In this document: positions 34,034 through 43,828 of the stretch, piece after piece
Position numbering within the stretch: the first letter of the stretch is position 1
Layout: every line of letters starts with the position of its first letter
Position numbers and translations under genes: made by a program
The notes under the pieces: generated by a model
Database searches by the model: none
Told to the model about the DNA's origin: nothing
Seen by the model: only the letters and a program-made list of their open reading frames with translations
NCBI GenBank assembly: GCA_947259725.1
Contig: CAMYNM010000012.1
Span: 34,136 to 98,135 of the forward strand
Origin: CALZIK01 sp945787635
GTDB taxonomy: Bacteria; Acidobacteriota; Thermoanaerobaculia; Multivoradales; JAHEKO01
Length of the DNA: 64,000 bases
Reading direction: 5' to 3'

Positions 34034-35152
34034 GTGAGTTCGAGCGCCAGTTACAGGATGGTGGTCACTTGGGCCTTGCTGCTATCGACCAGCGCAGCCT
34101 TCGCCCAGGGTGGTTTGACGAAAGCCGCGGCGGATGAGAAGAAGACCGTGGAACCGGCGCGCGAGTCCAATCGGTGGAAGATCGTCCGCGCCACCTCTGA
34201 GATCAAGGTCGACGCTGTGCTGGACGAGGCCGCCTGGGGAGCGGCCCTGGCGATCCCGCTCGGCTACGAGTGGTCCCCGGGCGACAACGTCAAGCCGCCG
34301 GTCGCGGGATCAGGACGTCACCGGTTCTGTGCTGCGTTTCCGGCGAGACATCGGCAAGAACTCCGCGCTCGGGGTCCTCTTTGCCGGTCGTGAGGGCGAC
34401 GACTATCACAATCGATCGGGGGGGCTCGACGGCTTCTTCCGTCTGGGAGAGACCGACACGATCGAGTTTCAGTACCTACGCTCCAATACGCGGTATCCGG
34501 ACGCCGTGGCCGGCGCGTTCGATCAGAGTGCCGGCTCCTTCGAGGGAGACGCGTTTCGGATCAACTACGATCACGAGGCGCGCGACTGGCTCTGGTTCGC
34601 CAGCTACCGGTCTCTGGGTCTCGGGTTTCGGGCCGACAGCGGTTTTGTGTCGCAGGTCGATCTCGAGCGCGCCACCGGCACCGTGATCCGGCGTTTTCGG
34701 GGTGCCGAAGGGGATTGGTGGAACCAGGTCGATATTGGCCTCTTTGCTGAGCGTTCAGAGGACCACGGCGGCCGGCTCACGGAAGAGGGGATCGACTTCT
34801 TTGCCAATGTCCGTGGTCCCCTGCAGTCGTTCACCGAGATCTCTTTGGAGAGCAACAAGGAGTTCTTCGGCGGCGTTCTTTACGAGGGAATGAACCGCGT
34901 TCAATTCTACGGCGAGTTCCAACCAAGCGGTGCAGTCGAGTTGTCTCTGTTCAGCGATCAGGGAGACACCGTCGACTTCAGCAACAATCAACCGGCGGAC
35001 CTGACTCTGGTCAATCCGGCGGTCGAGGCCAAGATCGGGCGGCACGTCAACATCAAGCTAGATCACACTCTGCAAACGCTCGATGTCGAGGGCGGCCGAC
35101 CCAGTCGGATCGGACCTTCTTCCTCAAACTGGGCTACGCTTGGGTCCTTTGA
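34034..35152 (+). pseudogene. DUF5916/CBM9-like outer-membrane protein remnant
   Basis: A GTG start with AGGAGG upstream gives a signal peptide (VVTWALLLSTSAAFA) and the beginning of a CBM9-like domain (NRWKIVRATSEIKVDAVLDE, AAWGAALAIPL). After VKPPVA, near 34305, the frame shifts and jumps into the DUF5916 barrel (DVTGSVLRFRRDIGKNSALG to VNIKLDHTLQTLDVEGGR). A second out-of-frame jump near 35100 leads to the typical C-terminal strand SDRTFFLKLGYAWVL and a stop at 35152. Full proteins of this family have about 700-800 residues; roughly half is missing. Two internal deletions explain the pattern better than sequencing errors. Confidence 0.75.
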
Positions 35153-35295
35153 CGTTCCAGCAGGGCATCCTATTCCGAGGGTCGTCGATCCAGGGCGGCA
35201 GCTCGATCCCGTCGGTACAGCGCGTCTTGGGTGCCTTTACCGTGCCCTCTTCGAGGAGCGCTTTGGAGACGCGATTCGCGTGCTTGCCCGACCCA

Positions 35296-35326
35296 GGGTG
35301 CAGATAAGATCGAATGAGCCGGGCAT
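35296..35326 (-). repeat. Duplicated 5' end of the arsC-like gene
   Basis: The reverse strand begins with ATGCCCGGCTCATTCGATCT, which continues with TATCTGCACCC. It matches the first 31 nt of the arsC-like gene at 28 of 31 positions, including the start codon. After this the reading frame (MPGSFDLICT) runs into unrelated sequence and stops at 35237. It lies just after the DUF5916 remnant and is probably a leftover of a local duplication. The flanking 35153-35374 gap holds nothing else recognisable. Confidence 0.6.
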
Positions 35327-35374
35327 GGGCGGCGAACCCGTGCTGAACAGCTTCTGAAGCAGGAACCAAGCGAA

Positions 35375-36631
35375 GTGCCCGAAAGACACGCCCGGCACCG
35401 AGGGGGGCGCCGAAGCAAGGTCTGGCGGCGGCGGCTTCTGGTGTGGGGATCGTGGGGCCTCGTGCTTCTGATCGGTCTGGCGGCGCTCTTCGTCTGGGAC
35501 ACCGCGCGGTCGTACGAAGAAGCGATCCGCTTCTTCGAGCTGCAGGTTGGCCCGGCCAACCCCGCGCGTTACGCTGGCCCGGAGGTGCCGGCGGAGGAGA
35601 ACTTCGTCACCGCGATGTCGGCAGCGGTCGAGGGCGTTGCGCTCGAAGGCGGATGGACGAACGCTCCCGAGCCGGCGGCGTGGACGGCGGCCGAAGCGGT
35701 CGAAGCTCGAGCGGCGCTCGAGCGCGAGATGCCCGCGATCCTCGATCTCGAGCGTGGGCTCGCCCTGCCCCACTGCGTGTGGCCGGGCTCGCCGGTGGAT
35801 CCAGCGGTCGGCTCGTCCGCTCACACGAGCTCGAGGCTGCTCCGGCTCATGGGCTTCGTCGGGGTGCTCGACGGGGACCGCGACCTGGTCGAGCGATCGT
35901 TCGCCGGGCTGGGTCGGCTGAGCGATTGTCTCTACAGTCAGCCTCATCTCTTAAACGTGGTGATGGCGACCGCCGTGAGTCGGGCCCGACTCGAGCTCGT
36001 CCGTGCGGCGGTCGCGAACCCTGGAACCGAGCCCACCTTGCTCGACGAATTCACGCTCGGCCTCGAACGCTTCCTCGGGGCCGGACACGTCGAGCGCGTG
36101 ATCGCGGCCGAAGGAGCGTTCGCGCTTCACTTCCTCGAACACCCGGAGGAGGCGGGTGGGCAGCCGAGGCGAGGCTTCCTCGCGCGGGTGTTCGGGCCGG
36201 TGTTCGCGCGTCGGGTGGCGACCCAGCTCGCCCGGCGCTGGGTGGGACTTCGTGCCTGGAGCGAGCGGCCCCTCGAAGAGCTCCTGGTTGATCCCGAGCC
36301 GGCGCCCGTGAGGCCGCTCGCGTTTTCCGGGATCGTCGCCGACATGGTGATGCCCATGATCCGAAGGGGAGTCGCTGAAATGCGGACGCTGGAGGCACAA
36401 GCCCGTCTGGGCCTGCTCGCGATCGAGGCTCGCAAGGAAGCGTTCGCGGCGGGCAGGTACGAAGATGTACTCGCCGACCGGGCGGACCTCACCGCGCTTC
36501 GCGAGGGCGACGGCGCGCTGGTGATCCTCGATTCCGAACTCGAGTCGCTCTTGCGCGAGCAGGAGGGGACCGAAGCTCAGCTCGAGCTCACGGTCTGGCG
36601 GTTGCCGTCGCCCGCGCGGCTCTCAAACTAG
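35375..36631 (+). CDS. Hypothetical membrane-anchored protein
   Basis: This 418-residue protein has a basic N-terminus (HARHRGGRRSKVWRRR), a single TM helix (about residues 22-44, LLVWGSWGLVLLIGLAALFV), and a large mainly helical domain outside or inside the membrane depending on topology; the positive-inside rule puts the domain in the periplasm. No catalytic motif or known family is recognised. The GTG start has AGGAA upstream. Its stop codon overlaps the convergent DUF2461 stop by 4 bp. Confidence 0.72.
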   Translation: MPERHARHRGGRRSKVWRRRLLVWGSWGLVLLIGLAALFVWDTARSYEEAIRFFELQVGPANPARYAGPEVPAEENFVTAMSAAVEGVALEGGWTNAPEPAAWTAAEAVEARAALEREMPAILDLERGLALPHCVWPGSPVDPAVGSSAHTSSRLLRLMGFVGVLDGDRDLVERSFAGLGRLSDCLYSQPHLLNVVMATAVSRARLELVRAAVANPGTEPTLLDEFTLGLERFLGAGHVERVIAAEGAFALHFLEHPEEAGGQPRRGFLARVFGPVFARRVATQLARRWVGLRAWSERPLEELLVDPEPAPVRPLAFSGIVADMVMPMIRRGVAEMRTLEAQARLGLLAIEARKEAFAAGRYEDVLADRADLTALREGDGALVILDSELESLLREQEGTEAQLELTVWRLPSPARLSN

Positions 36632-37314
36632 AACGGCACCTGGCCGGCTTCACACAGGGCCTTGACGAAAGCTCCGCCGGTCCGGCAGAGCGCGGCGTAA
36701 CTCTTGAGAAAGCCGGGCGACGTGATCTCGGTCTGGCTCAGCGCCGCGACTCCGATGAAATCCTTGCGCTTCAAATCCTCGATCAGCGGGTGATCCGGGT
36801 CGAAGCCGCGCGGCGGCCGCTTGAGGCTGTCGCCCTGGAGCTCGAAGGTCTGCCGGAAGCGCTTGGCGTGGGCGACGCGCTTCCAGCGGGCGGGGTCCTC
36901 GACCAGAAAGGCGCGGATCTTCTTGGTGGTCTCGGCGTCGGGGTGCCAGATCCCTACGCCCGCGAAGCAGCCGCCGGGCTCGAGATGGAGGTAGAAACCG
37001 GGCGCGTGCGCATCCTTGCCCGCCTTGTGGCGAAACTGAATGCCGGTGTAGGTCTTGTAGGGGCTCTTGTCCTTGGCGAAACGAACATCCCTGTGAATTC
37101 GAAAAAGGGATCCACCGACCTTGCGCGGATCGGCGCGAAAGTGGGGACTGATCTTGTGGAGAAGCGGCCCAAAATCGCTGATGAACGCTCGCGCCGGCTC
37201 GCGCAAATCGTCTTCATAGCGCTCCTGGTTGGCTTTGAACCAGTCACGGTCGTTATTGGCGGCAAGGTCCTTGAGGAACTTGAAAAGCGCTGGGCGGAAG
37301 TGGGCTTGCGGCAT
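36628..37314 (-). CDS. DUF2461 (TIGR02453) family protein
   Basis: This 228-residue protein matches the DUF2461 family by its start FKFLKDLAANNDRDWFKANQ and the motifs LFRIHRDVRFAKDKSPYKTY, FYLHLEPGGCFAGVGIW and RGFDPDHPLIEDLKRKDF. The family is widely conserved but of unknown function. ATG 37314 was chosen over an in-frame upstream codon because AAGGAGG precedes it. The gene is divergent from the HAD-like gene, with a 50-bp gap. Confidence 0.9.
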   Translation of the reverse strand: MPQAHFRPALFKFLKDLAANNDRDWFKANQERYEDDLREPARAFISDFGPLLHKISPHFRADPRKVGGSLFRIHRDVRFAKDKSPYKTYTGIQFRHKAGKDAHAPGFYLHLEPGGCFAGVGIWHPDAETTKKIRAFLVEDPARWKRVAHAKRFRQTFELQGDSLKRPPRGFDPDHPLIEDLKRKDFIGVAALSQTEITSPGFLKSYAALCRTGGAFVKALCEAGQVPF

Positions 37315-37364
37315 GAGGGCCTCCTTGACGTTGGTGTGAGATTCTCGCACATCGATGCATTAAC

Positions 37365-37970
37365 ATGGCCGCCGTGTCCGCTTCCGAAACGCGCCGCGTG
37401 TACGTCGACTTCGACGACGTCCTGTGCGCCACCGCGCGCGGTTTTCTGGTGATTCTCGAGCGGGAGTTCGGAAAGACCGTGCGCTTCGAGGACATGATTG
37501 ACTTCGACCTCGGACGGAGCTTCGACCTACCGCCGGAGAAACTCCGGCGGTTCTTCGAGCTGGTCCACGAGGATGAGGCGTTGGACGGGTTCGAGCCCCT
37601 GGAGGGCGCTCTGGAGACCTTGTCGGCCTGGAAGGCCGCCGGCCTCGAGATCGAGGTCGTCACCGGCCGGCCGCCGGATACCCGTAAGGCCTCCGAGGCG
37701 TGGCTCGCCAGGCACGGCGTGCTCTACGACGAGCTCATCTTCGTCGAGAAGTATGGACACGCGCCGGGCGGTGTGCCTCTGGATCGGGTTCTCGGGCGCG
37801 ACTATGCCTGGGTCATCGAGGACTCGCACGCGATGGCCGAGCAACTTGCAGAAGCGGGCCAGCGCGTGCATCTTCTCGACCGGCCCTGGAACCGCTCGCA
37901 GTTCGCGGGCGGCGCGGATGTCGTTCGGTGCGCCGATTGGAAAGAGGTTCGCGGCTCGGTGCCTCTCTGA
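37365..37970 (+). CDS. HAD-superfamily hydrolase, nucleotidase-like
   Basis: This 201-residue HAD protein has motif I VYVDFDDVLCATA near residue 12, motif II EIEVVTGRPPDTRKAS and motif III DYAWVIEDSHAMAEQLAEAG. The nucleophile pattern DFDDVL and the size resemble 5'(3')-deoxyribonucleotidase and YqfW-like proteins, so it probably removes phosphate from a small metabolite. The substrate is not readable. No strong ribosome binding site is seen before the ATG. The A2M gene starts about 100 bp after its stop. Confidence 0.82.
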   Translation: MAAVSASETRRVYVDFDDVLCATARGFLVILEREFGKTVRFEDMIDFDLGRSFDLPPEKLRRFFELVHEDEALDGFEPLEGALETLSAWKAAGLEIEVVTGRPPDTRKASEAWLARHGVLYDELIFVEKYGHAPGGVPLDRVLGRDYAWVIEDSHAMAEQLAEAGQRVHLLDRPWNRSQFAGGADVVRCADWKEVRGSVPL

Positions 37971-38071
37971 AATCTCGCGGGCGCTTTCTGGCAATCCGTT
38001 TGCACAAGGCAAGTGCTAGATGCGAGCGTCAAGCCCCACAAGAGGACCCACGACCGGATAGCCTGCGACCG

Positions 38072-41000
38072 ATGTCGGCGACACCCTTCCGGATCAAATC
38101 GAACCAGACACTTGTTGCCGCCTTGCTGGCGGTTCTCGCCACGACATTCCCAGCGCAATCCGAAAACCTCAGGCTCCTTCGCGTCAATCCGAGCGGAATA
38201 GACGTACCCCAGCAGCGGCAGATCGTCTTTCAATTCGATCGGCCCGTGGTCCCGGTCGGGCGAATGGATCGCACCGCCGCCGAGATCCCGATCTCGGTTT
38301 CGCCGGATCCGAGTTGCGAATGGCGATGGCTCAATACGTCCGCGCTGGCATGCCAACTTGGCGAGGAGAACGCCTTGGTGGAGGCAACTCGCTACCGGAT
38401 CGTGGTTCGTCCGGGTCTCACGACGGACAACGGCGAAGCGATGGAGGAAGGGCTCGTCCACGAGTTCGTAACCCAGCGTCCAGCGATTCGTCACGTCTGG
38501 TTCGACCAGTGGCACTCGCCCGGAACGCCGAGGATTCGTGTCACCTTCAACCAGCCGGTGCGCGTGGAAACCATCAGGGATCACGTCTTCTTCAAGAGGC
38601 AGGCCGAGCGATGGGAGGTCGAGGTCGAGTCGATTCATCCTCAGAACCGGGCCAGCTGGATCATTGCACCGGTCAGAGAGCTGCCTCTTGGAAGCAGGTT
38701 GAGCCTGTCGGTCGAGCCCGGAGTTCTTTCCGAGAGAGGAGCCGAGCCGAGCGTCGAGAGTCGCGAGCTTGTCGTCTTCAATACGTTTGGCGAGCACCGC
38801 TTTCTGGGTGTTGAGTGCCGGGCCCTCGAGAACGAGCCGATCTTCATAGAACCCGGTAAGCGAGCAGACGCGTCGAAGTGCGATCCGCAACGAGGCGTGC
38901 GGTTGGTGTTCACCGCTCCGGTCGTCAAAGAGATTCTTCGCGATCATCTCGAGGTGTCTCCGGACCTGCGTGGCGGCCGCGAGGACTACGATCCCTGGGA
39001 GAACGTCTATTCCTACTCGCGGCTGAGCAGCACACCGACCGAGCATCGATACGGCAATTGGCTGCCCGAGACGCTCAAGGCGGCGAATGAATACAGACTC
39101 GTCGCGGCGGCTGACGAGTTGCGCGACGAGTTCGACAGGCCGCTGGCGGAGGCGATCGACTTTCGCTTTCGAACCTCTCACCGTCGGCCGCGGATGGTGC
39201 TGACGAACCCGGTCTCGACCCTGGAATCGTCGGTCGAGAGCCACCTTCCGGTGGTCGTCACCAATCTGGACGGCCTGCTCGTCGAGATCGACCGCATCGG
39301 CTCCGCAAGCCACGTCGGGCAAGCCCAGCCCGACGTCGAGCTCGAAATTCCGGCGCTCGAGGATGTGGCTTTCCGGTACCCGCTCAAGGTGCGTGACTGG
39401 CTGGTGGGTGAGTCGGGAGCGATCGTGGGCGATCTGTTCGGCGACCCGAATCGGGATCTGTACGCGCGGGATAGTGAACTGACCGGTGACCGCCACCCGA
39501 TACGACGGTTGGGAGGGTACTGGTTCTTCTCGCAGGTGACCCCTTTCGGGGTCCATGTCAAGACCGGGTTCTACAACTCGATGGTGTGGGTGACGGATCT
39601 GGTCACCGGAGAGCCGGTGAGCGGCGCCGAGGTCGAAGTGCAGGCGCGAATCTTCGAGACGATGCGCAGTACGAGCGGCGTCCTCGCGGCGGCGGTCACC
39701 GACGGAAACGGCCTGGCTGTGCTTCCCGGAGCCGCAGAGCTCGACCCCGACCGAGAGATGATCTTCCGCTGGCGGGACCGTGACGAGCGGCACCTCACGA
39801 TCCGAGTCACCCGAGGCGAGGACCACGCGATCTTGCCGCTCGCGGGTGATTTCTTCGTCCGAGCGAGGGGGCCGAGCGAGGTGTATGTCCCTCAGCGCCA
39901 CATGGCCAGGGGCAGCCACCTGACGACCTGGGGTCTCACGCCTCAAGGGATCTATCGGGCCGGAGATGAGATCGAGTACAAGATCTATGTCCGACGCGAA
40001 GGCAACCGGCGCCTCGAGCCGGCGCCGGTCGGCACCTACGAGCTGGAGGTCAAAGACCCGCAGGGCAAGGTGGTGCATGCCCGTGAGGGCATCGAGCTCA
40101 ATGAGTTCGGTGCCTTTGACGGTCGGTTCGTCGTGCCCAAGACCGGAGCTGTCGGCTGGCATGAGTTCACGCTGCGGTCGAGCTCGAGCGCCGGCGAGTC
40201 CTGGAACCCGCTCAATGTCCTGGTGAGCGACTTCACGCCGGCGCCATTTCGAGTCACGACCGACCTTGACTCGGGTCTCTATCGCGAGGGCGAGCAAGTC
40301 GTTGTCGCCAGCCAGGCTACGTTGCACTCGGGCGGGCCGTATCTGGACGCCGCGGCGCGAGTGAACGCGACCGTGACGGCGGTGCCATTCGTGCCGTCGA
40401 GCCCGGTCTTCAAGGGCTTCCTGTTCGAGACCGGCGGCGGCAACAGCTTGACCGTGCATAGCGCCGAGACCAGCACCGACGATCGCGGCGAGCTCGAAAC
40501 CCGATTCGAGTTGACGGCGCCCTCGGTGCTCTACGGGCGACTGACCGTGGAGACCGCCGTTCGCGACGATCGCGGCAAGTACGTCGCGCAGGCGGCGTTC
40601 GCGCGATTCGCGGCCCGAGATCGATTCGTCGGAATCAGGCAGGGACAGTGGGTCTTGCGCGAGGGTGAGCCGGCTGGGGTCGAGGTGGTGGTCTCCGACG
40701 AAGCTGGAGCCTCCGCGCCCGGAACGCCTGTCTCGCTCACGATCGAGCACCTGAAGACCAAGGCGGCGCGCGTCAAGGGTGCGGGCAATGCCTATCTGAC
40801 GCAGTACAGCCACAGCTGGGAGCCGGAGTCTTCGTGCGAGCTCGAGGCCGCGAAGTCGCCGGTCGAGTGTCGGTTCACTCCCCAGCATGCCGGGTCCTAT
40901 CGGCTGAGCGCGACGGTTCGCGACAGCCAGGATCGCCCGGTCACCAGCAGCATCGAGCGTTGGTCGGTGGGTAAGGGGAGGGTGGTCTGGCAGGAGCCGT

Positions 41001-43828
41001 CCGGTCATCATCTGCAGATCGAGCCGGAGAAAGAAACCCTCCGCGTGGGGGAGAGGGCTCGCTACCTGGTCAAGAATCCGTTTCCCGGCGCCCGGGCTCT
41101 AGTCACGATCGAGCGCCTCGGGGTGATCGACAGCTGGATCGAGATCCTCTCCGACAGCTCACAGATTCTGGAGTTCGAAGTCAAGCCGGATTATCTGCCC
41201 GGGTTCTATCTCTCGGTGGTCGCGATGTCGCCCAGGGTGGCGCCGCCCCCCAAAGACGGTGAAGTGGATCTGGGCAAGCCCAGCTACCGGATGGGCTACG
41301 TTCGCGTTCCGGTCCGTGATCCGTACAAGGAATTGGATGTCAAAGCCAAGGTGAGCGGCGAGGAGTTCAAACCTCGCGACACGGTCAAGCTTGAAATCCA
41401 AGCCGCAGATCGCCAAGGCGGCACGCCCGACATGGAGTTCGCGGTAGCGGTGCTGGACGAGGCTGTGTTCGACCTGCTGAAGGGCGGAATCGATCTCTTT
41501 GATCCCTACGTGGGCCTCTACGAGCTGCGCCCGCTCGACCTCTTCAATCACAACCTGCTCGAGGCGTTGATCGGCTGGCAGAAGTTCGAGCAGAAGGGCG
41601 CCGATCCGGGGGGCGGCGGGGGCTCGGACACCGCTTTGCGTTCGGTCTTCGAGTTTGTGAGCTACTGGAACCCTTCCATTCAGGCGGACCCAGAGGGCCG
41701 CGCGCAGGTCGCCTTCGAGGTGCCGGACAACCTCACCGGGTGGCGAGTGCTGGTCCTGGCGGTGACGCCCGGTGACTACATGGGTCTGGGGCAAGCTGGC
41801 TTCAAGGTGAACCGTCCGACCGAGATTCGCTCGGCTCTGCCCAATCAGGTCATCGAGGGGGATCGCTTCGAGGCTCGCTTCACGGTGATGAACCGCACCG
41901 ACAAGAAGCGCACGCTCAAGATCAGTGGCAGCGCGGCCGGTGCCGCCAGCGGCAGCCCGGCGTTCAAGGCCAAGGTCAAAGCCGAGCCTTTCCGGCGGTA
42001 CACGGTCGGCTTCCCGGTGGCGGCAGAAAATCCAGGTGAGATCGACTTTCTTATCAGCGCCGGCGATCGAAACGACTCTGACGCTCTGGCGGTCGCGATT
42101 CCGGTGGGTCGGTACCAAGCCGTCGAGGCCGCCGCGACCTATGGCACCATCGACTCGGACCGAGTCGAGGAGCAGCTCGAGTTCCCCCTCGGCATCCGCA
42201 CGGACGTCGGACGGATCAGCGTCGTCGCGAGCCCGACAGTCATCGGCTCGCTCGAAGGCGCGTTCGACTATGTGCGCGACTATCCCTACTGGTGCTGGGA
42301 ACAGCGTCTCACCAAGGGCACGATGGCGGCTCACTACCTCGAGCTGCGCGGCTACCTCGACCCTGAGCTCGAATGGCCGGGAGCAAAGAAGCTGCCGTTG
42401 TCGGTTCTCGAGGACGCCGCGGATTTTCAGGCGCCCAATGGCGGCATGGTCTATTGGTCGCCGCAGGACAGGTACGTGAGCCCGTATCTGAGCGCCTATA
42501 CGGCGCTTGCTTTCGGTTGGCTCCGCGAGCTCGGCTACGAGATTCCCGCCGGTGTCGAGTCGCGTCTTCACGACTATCTCGAGCGCCTCTTGCGCAAGGA
42601 CGCTTTTCCGGACTTCTTCAGCAAGGGAATGGCGTCGAGCGTGCGCGCGGTGGCGCTGGCGGCTCTAGCGCGCGCGGACAAGGTGACGCTTCTGGACCTG
42701 GCGCGGTACCGCTCCCACGTTCCGCAGATGGACCTCTTTGGCAAAGCCCACTATCTGCAGGCCCTCGAGCTCGTGCCCGGGACCGAGGAGGCCCGCGCGG
42801 AAGTCGAAGACGCGATCTTGAGTCATTCCAATGAGACCGGCGGCAAGATCGTGTTTTCGGAGGCGCTGGACGACGGCTACGCGCGCATTCTGCACTCGGA
42901 GCTTCGCACCAACTGCTCGATTCTGAGCGCTCTGGCGCTGCTGCCCGAGACACGGCTCGCCTCCGGCACGGCCGATCTTCCGTTCAAGCTCGTTCGCACC
43001 GTGACCCAGACCCGTGAGCAGCGGCGCCACTGGGAGAACACCCAGGAGAACATGTTCTGCACGCGGGCGTTGATCGAGTACAGTCGGGAGTTCGAGGCCG
43101 TCGAGCCTGCGATGACCGTCTGGGTGGCGGTTGGCGAAGAGGGGCTGGGCGAGGCCCAGTTCGACGATCTGCGCGATGCCGCCGTCGAGTTCGAACGGCC
43201 GCTCGGCGCCCAGGACCCCGGCACCAAGACCACGGTCAGCCTGGAGCGTGAAGGACAGGGACGCCTCTACTACTCCGTGGGGCTGTTCTATTCGCCCGCG
43301 ACTCTCGAGCGGCGGCGGATCAACGCGGGAATGGACGTTCGGCGCGAGTACAGCGTCGAGCGCGAGGGCGTTTGGATCAAGCTCGAGGATCCGTTCTCCG
43401 TGCGGCAGGGCGAGTTGGTCCGGGTGGATCTCTTTGTCAGCCTGCCCGCGCCTCGCAACTTCGTCGTCGTTGACGATCCGGTCCCCGGCGGTCTGGAACC
43501 GGTGAACCGCGATCTGGCCACGTCCTCTGTCGTTGACGCCGACAAGGCGAGGAACGTGTTTCCCCGCGACTCCTACTACTACGAGTACAGCGACTGGCGC
43601 CGCTATGCCTACACCCGCTGGAGCTTTTATCACCAGGAGCTCAGGCACGACTCGGTGCGCTTCTACTCGGACTACCTGCCGGCGGGCAATTACCTCTTGT
43701 CGTACACGGCGCAGGTGATCGCTCCCGGTGAGTTCGGGATCTTGCCGTTGCATGTCGAGGAGATGTACGACCCGGACGTGTTTGGCCAGGGGTATCCGGG
43801 CTCACTGCGAGTGAAGGCGCTCGAGTGA
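38072..43828 (+). CDS. Bacterial alpha-2-macroglobulin
   Basis: This 1918-residue secreted protein has a signal peptide (TLVAALLAVLATTFPAQS), several MG domains, a bait-like middle region and an A2M-type thioester segment DYPYWCWEQRLTKG (Cys1408, followed by EQ), as in E. coli YfhM. The thioester would trap attacking proteases in the periplasm. The C-terminal part ends in a receptor-like beta domain with EFGILPLHVEEMYDPDVFGQ. It overlaps pbpC by 4 bp (GTGA). The pairing of A2M and PBP1c is known from many Proteobacteria, where the two are thought to defend and repair the cell wall. A much longer in-frame extension from 37700 overlaps the HAD gene and is rejected. Confidence 0.93.
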   Translation: MSATPFRIKSNQTLVAALLAVLATTFPAQSENLRLLRVNPSGIDVPQQRQIVFQFDRPVVPVGRMDRTAAEIPISVSPDPSCEWRWLNTSALACQLGEENALVEATRYRIVVRPGLTTDNGEAMEEGLVHEFVTQRPAIRHVWFDQWHSPGTPRIRVTFNQPVRVETIRDHVFFKRQAERWEVEVESIHPQNRASWIIAPVRELPLGSRLSLSVEPGVLSERGAEPSVESRELVVFNTFGEHRFLGVECRALENEPIFIEPGKRADASKCDPQRGVRLVFTAPVVKEILRDHLEVSPDLRGGREDYDPWENVYSYSRLSSTPTEHRYGNWLPETLKAANEYRLVAAADELRDEFDRPLAEAIDFRFRTSHRRPRMVLTNPVSTLESSVESHLPVVVTNLDGLLVEIDRIGSASHVGQAQPDVELEIPALEDVAFRYPLKVRDWLVGESGAIVGDLFGDPNRDLYARDSELTGDRHPIRRLGGYWFFSQVTPFGVHVKTGFYNSMVWVTDLVTGEPVSGAEVEVQARIFETMRSTSGVLAAAVTDGNGLAVLPGAAELDPDREMIFRWRDRDERHLTIRVTRGEDHAILPLAGDFFVRARGPSEVYVPQRHMARGSHLTTWGLTPQGIYRAGDEIEYKIYVRREGNRRLEPAPVGTYELEVKDPQGKVVHAREGIELNEFGAFDGRFVVPKTGAVGWHEFTLRSSSSAGESWNPLNVLVSDFTPAPFRVTTDLDSGLYREGEQVVVASQATLHSGGPYLDAAARVNATVTAVPFVPSSPVFKGFLFETGGGNSLTVHSAETSTDDRGELETRFELTAPSVLYGRLTVETAVRDDRGKYVAQAAFARFAARDRFVGIRQGQWVLREGEPAGVEVVVSDEAGASAPGTPVSLTIEHLKTKAARVKGAGNAYLTQYSHSWEPESSCELEAAKSPVECRFTPQHAGSYRLSATVRDSQDRPVTSSIERWSVGKGRVVWQEPSGHHLQIEPEKETLRVGERARYLVKNPFPGARALVTIERLGVIDSWIEILSDSSQILEFEVKPDYLPGFYLSVVAMSPRVAPPPKDGEVDLGKPSYRMGYVRVPVRDPYKELDVKAKVSGEEFKPRDTVKLEIQAADRQGGTPDMEFAVAVLDEAVFDLLKGGIDLFDPYVGLYELRPLDLFNHNLLEALIGWQKFEQKGADPGGGGGSDTALRSVFEFVSYWNPSIQADPEGRAQVAFEVPDNLTGWRVLVLAVTPGDYMGLGQAGFKVNRPTEIRSALPNQVIEGDRFEARFTVMNRTDKKRTLKISGSAAGAASGSPAFKAKVKAEPFRRYTVGFPVAAENPGEIDFLISAGDRNDSDALAVAIPVGRYQAVEAAATYGTIDSDRVEEQLEFPLGIRTDVGRISVVASPTVIGSLEGAFDYVRDYPYWCWEQRLTKGTMAAHYLELRGYLDPELEWPGAKKLPLSVLEDAADFQAPNGGMVYWSPQDRYVSPYLSAYTALAFGWLRELGYEIPAGVESRLHDYLERLLRKDAFPDFFSKGMASSVRAVALAALARADKVTLLDLARYRSHVPQMDLFGKAHYLQALELVPGTEEARAEVEDAILSHSNETGGKIVFSEALDDGYARILHSELRTNCSILSALALLPETRLASGTADLPFKLVRTVTQTREQRRHWENTQENMFCTRALIEYSREFEAVEPAMTVWVAVGEEGLGEAQFDDLRDAAVEFERPLGAQDPGTKTTVSLEREGQGRLYYSVGLFYSPATLERRRINAGMDVRREYSVEREGVWIKLEDPFSVRQGELVRVDLFVSLPAPRNFVVVDDPVPGGLEPVNRDLATSSVVDADKARNVFPRDSYYYEYSDWRRYAYTRWSFYHQELRHDSVRFYSDYLPAGNYLLSYTAQVIAPGEFGILPLHVEEMYDPDVFGQGYPGSLRVKALE

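Noticed and set aside
37700..38071. Upstream extension of the alpha-2-macroglobulin
   Set aside because: It overlaps the HAD gene in another frame and lacks a signal peptide; ATG 38072 starts one.
37802..41011. 1069-residue reverse frame opposite the alpha-2-macroglobulin
   Set aside because: Shadow of a strongly supported secreted gene; the sequence has no domain features.
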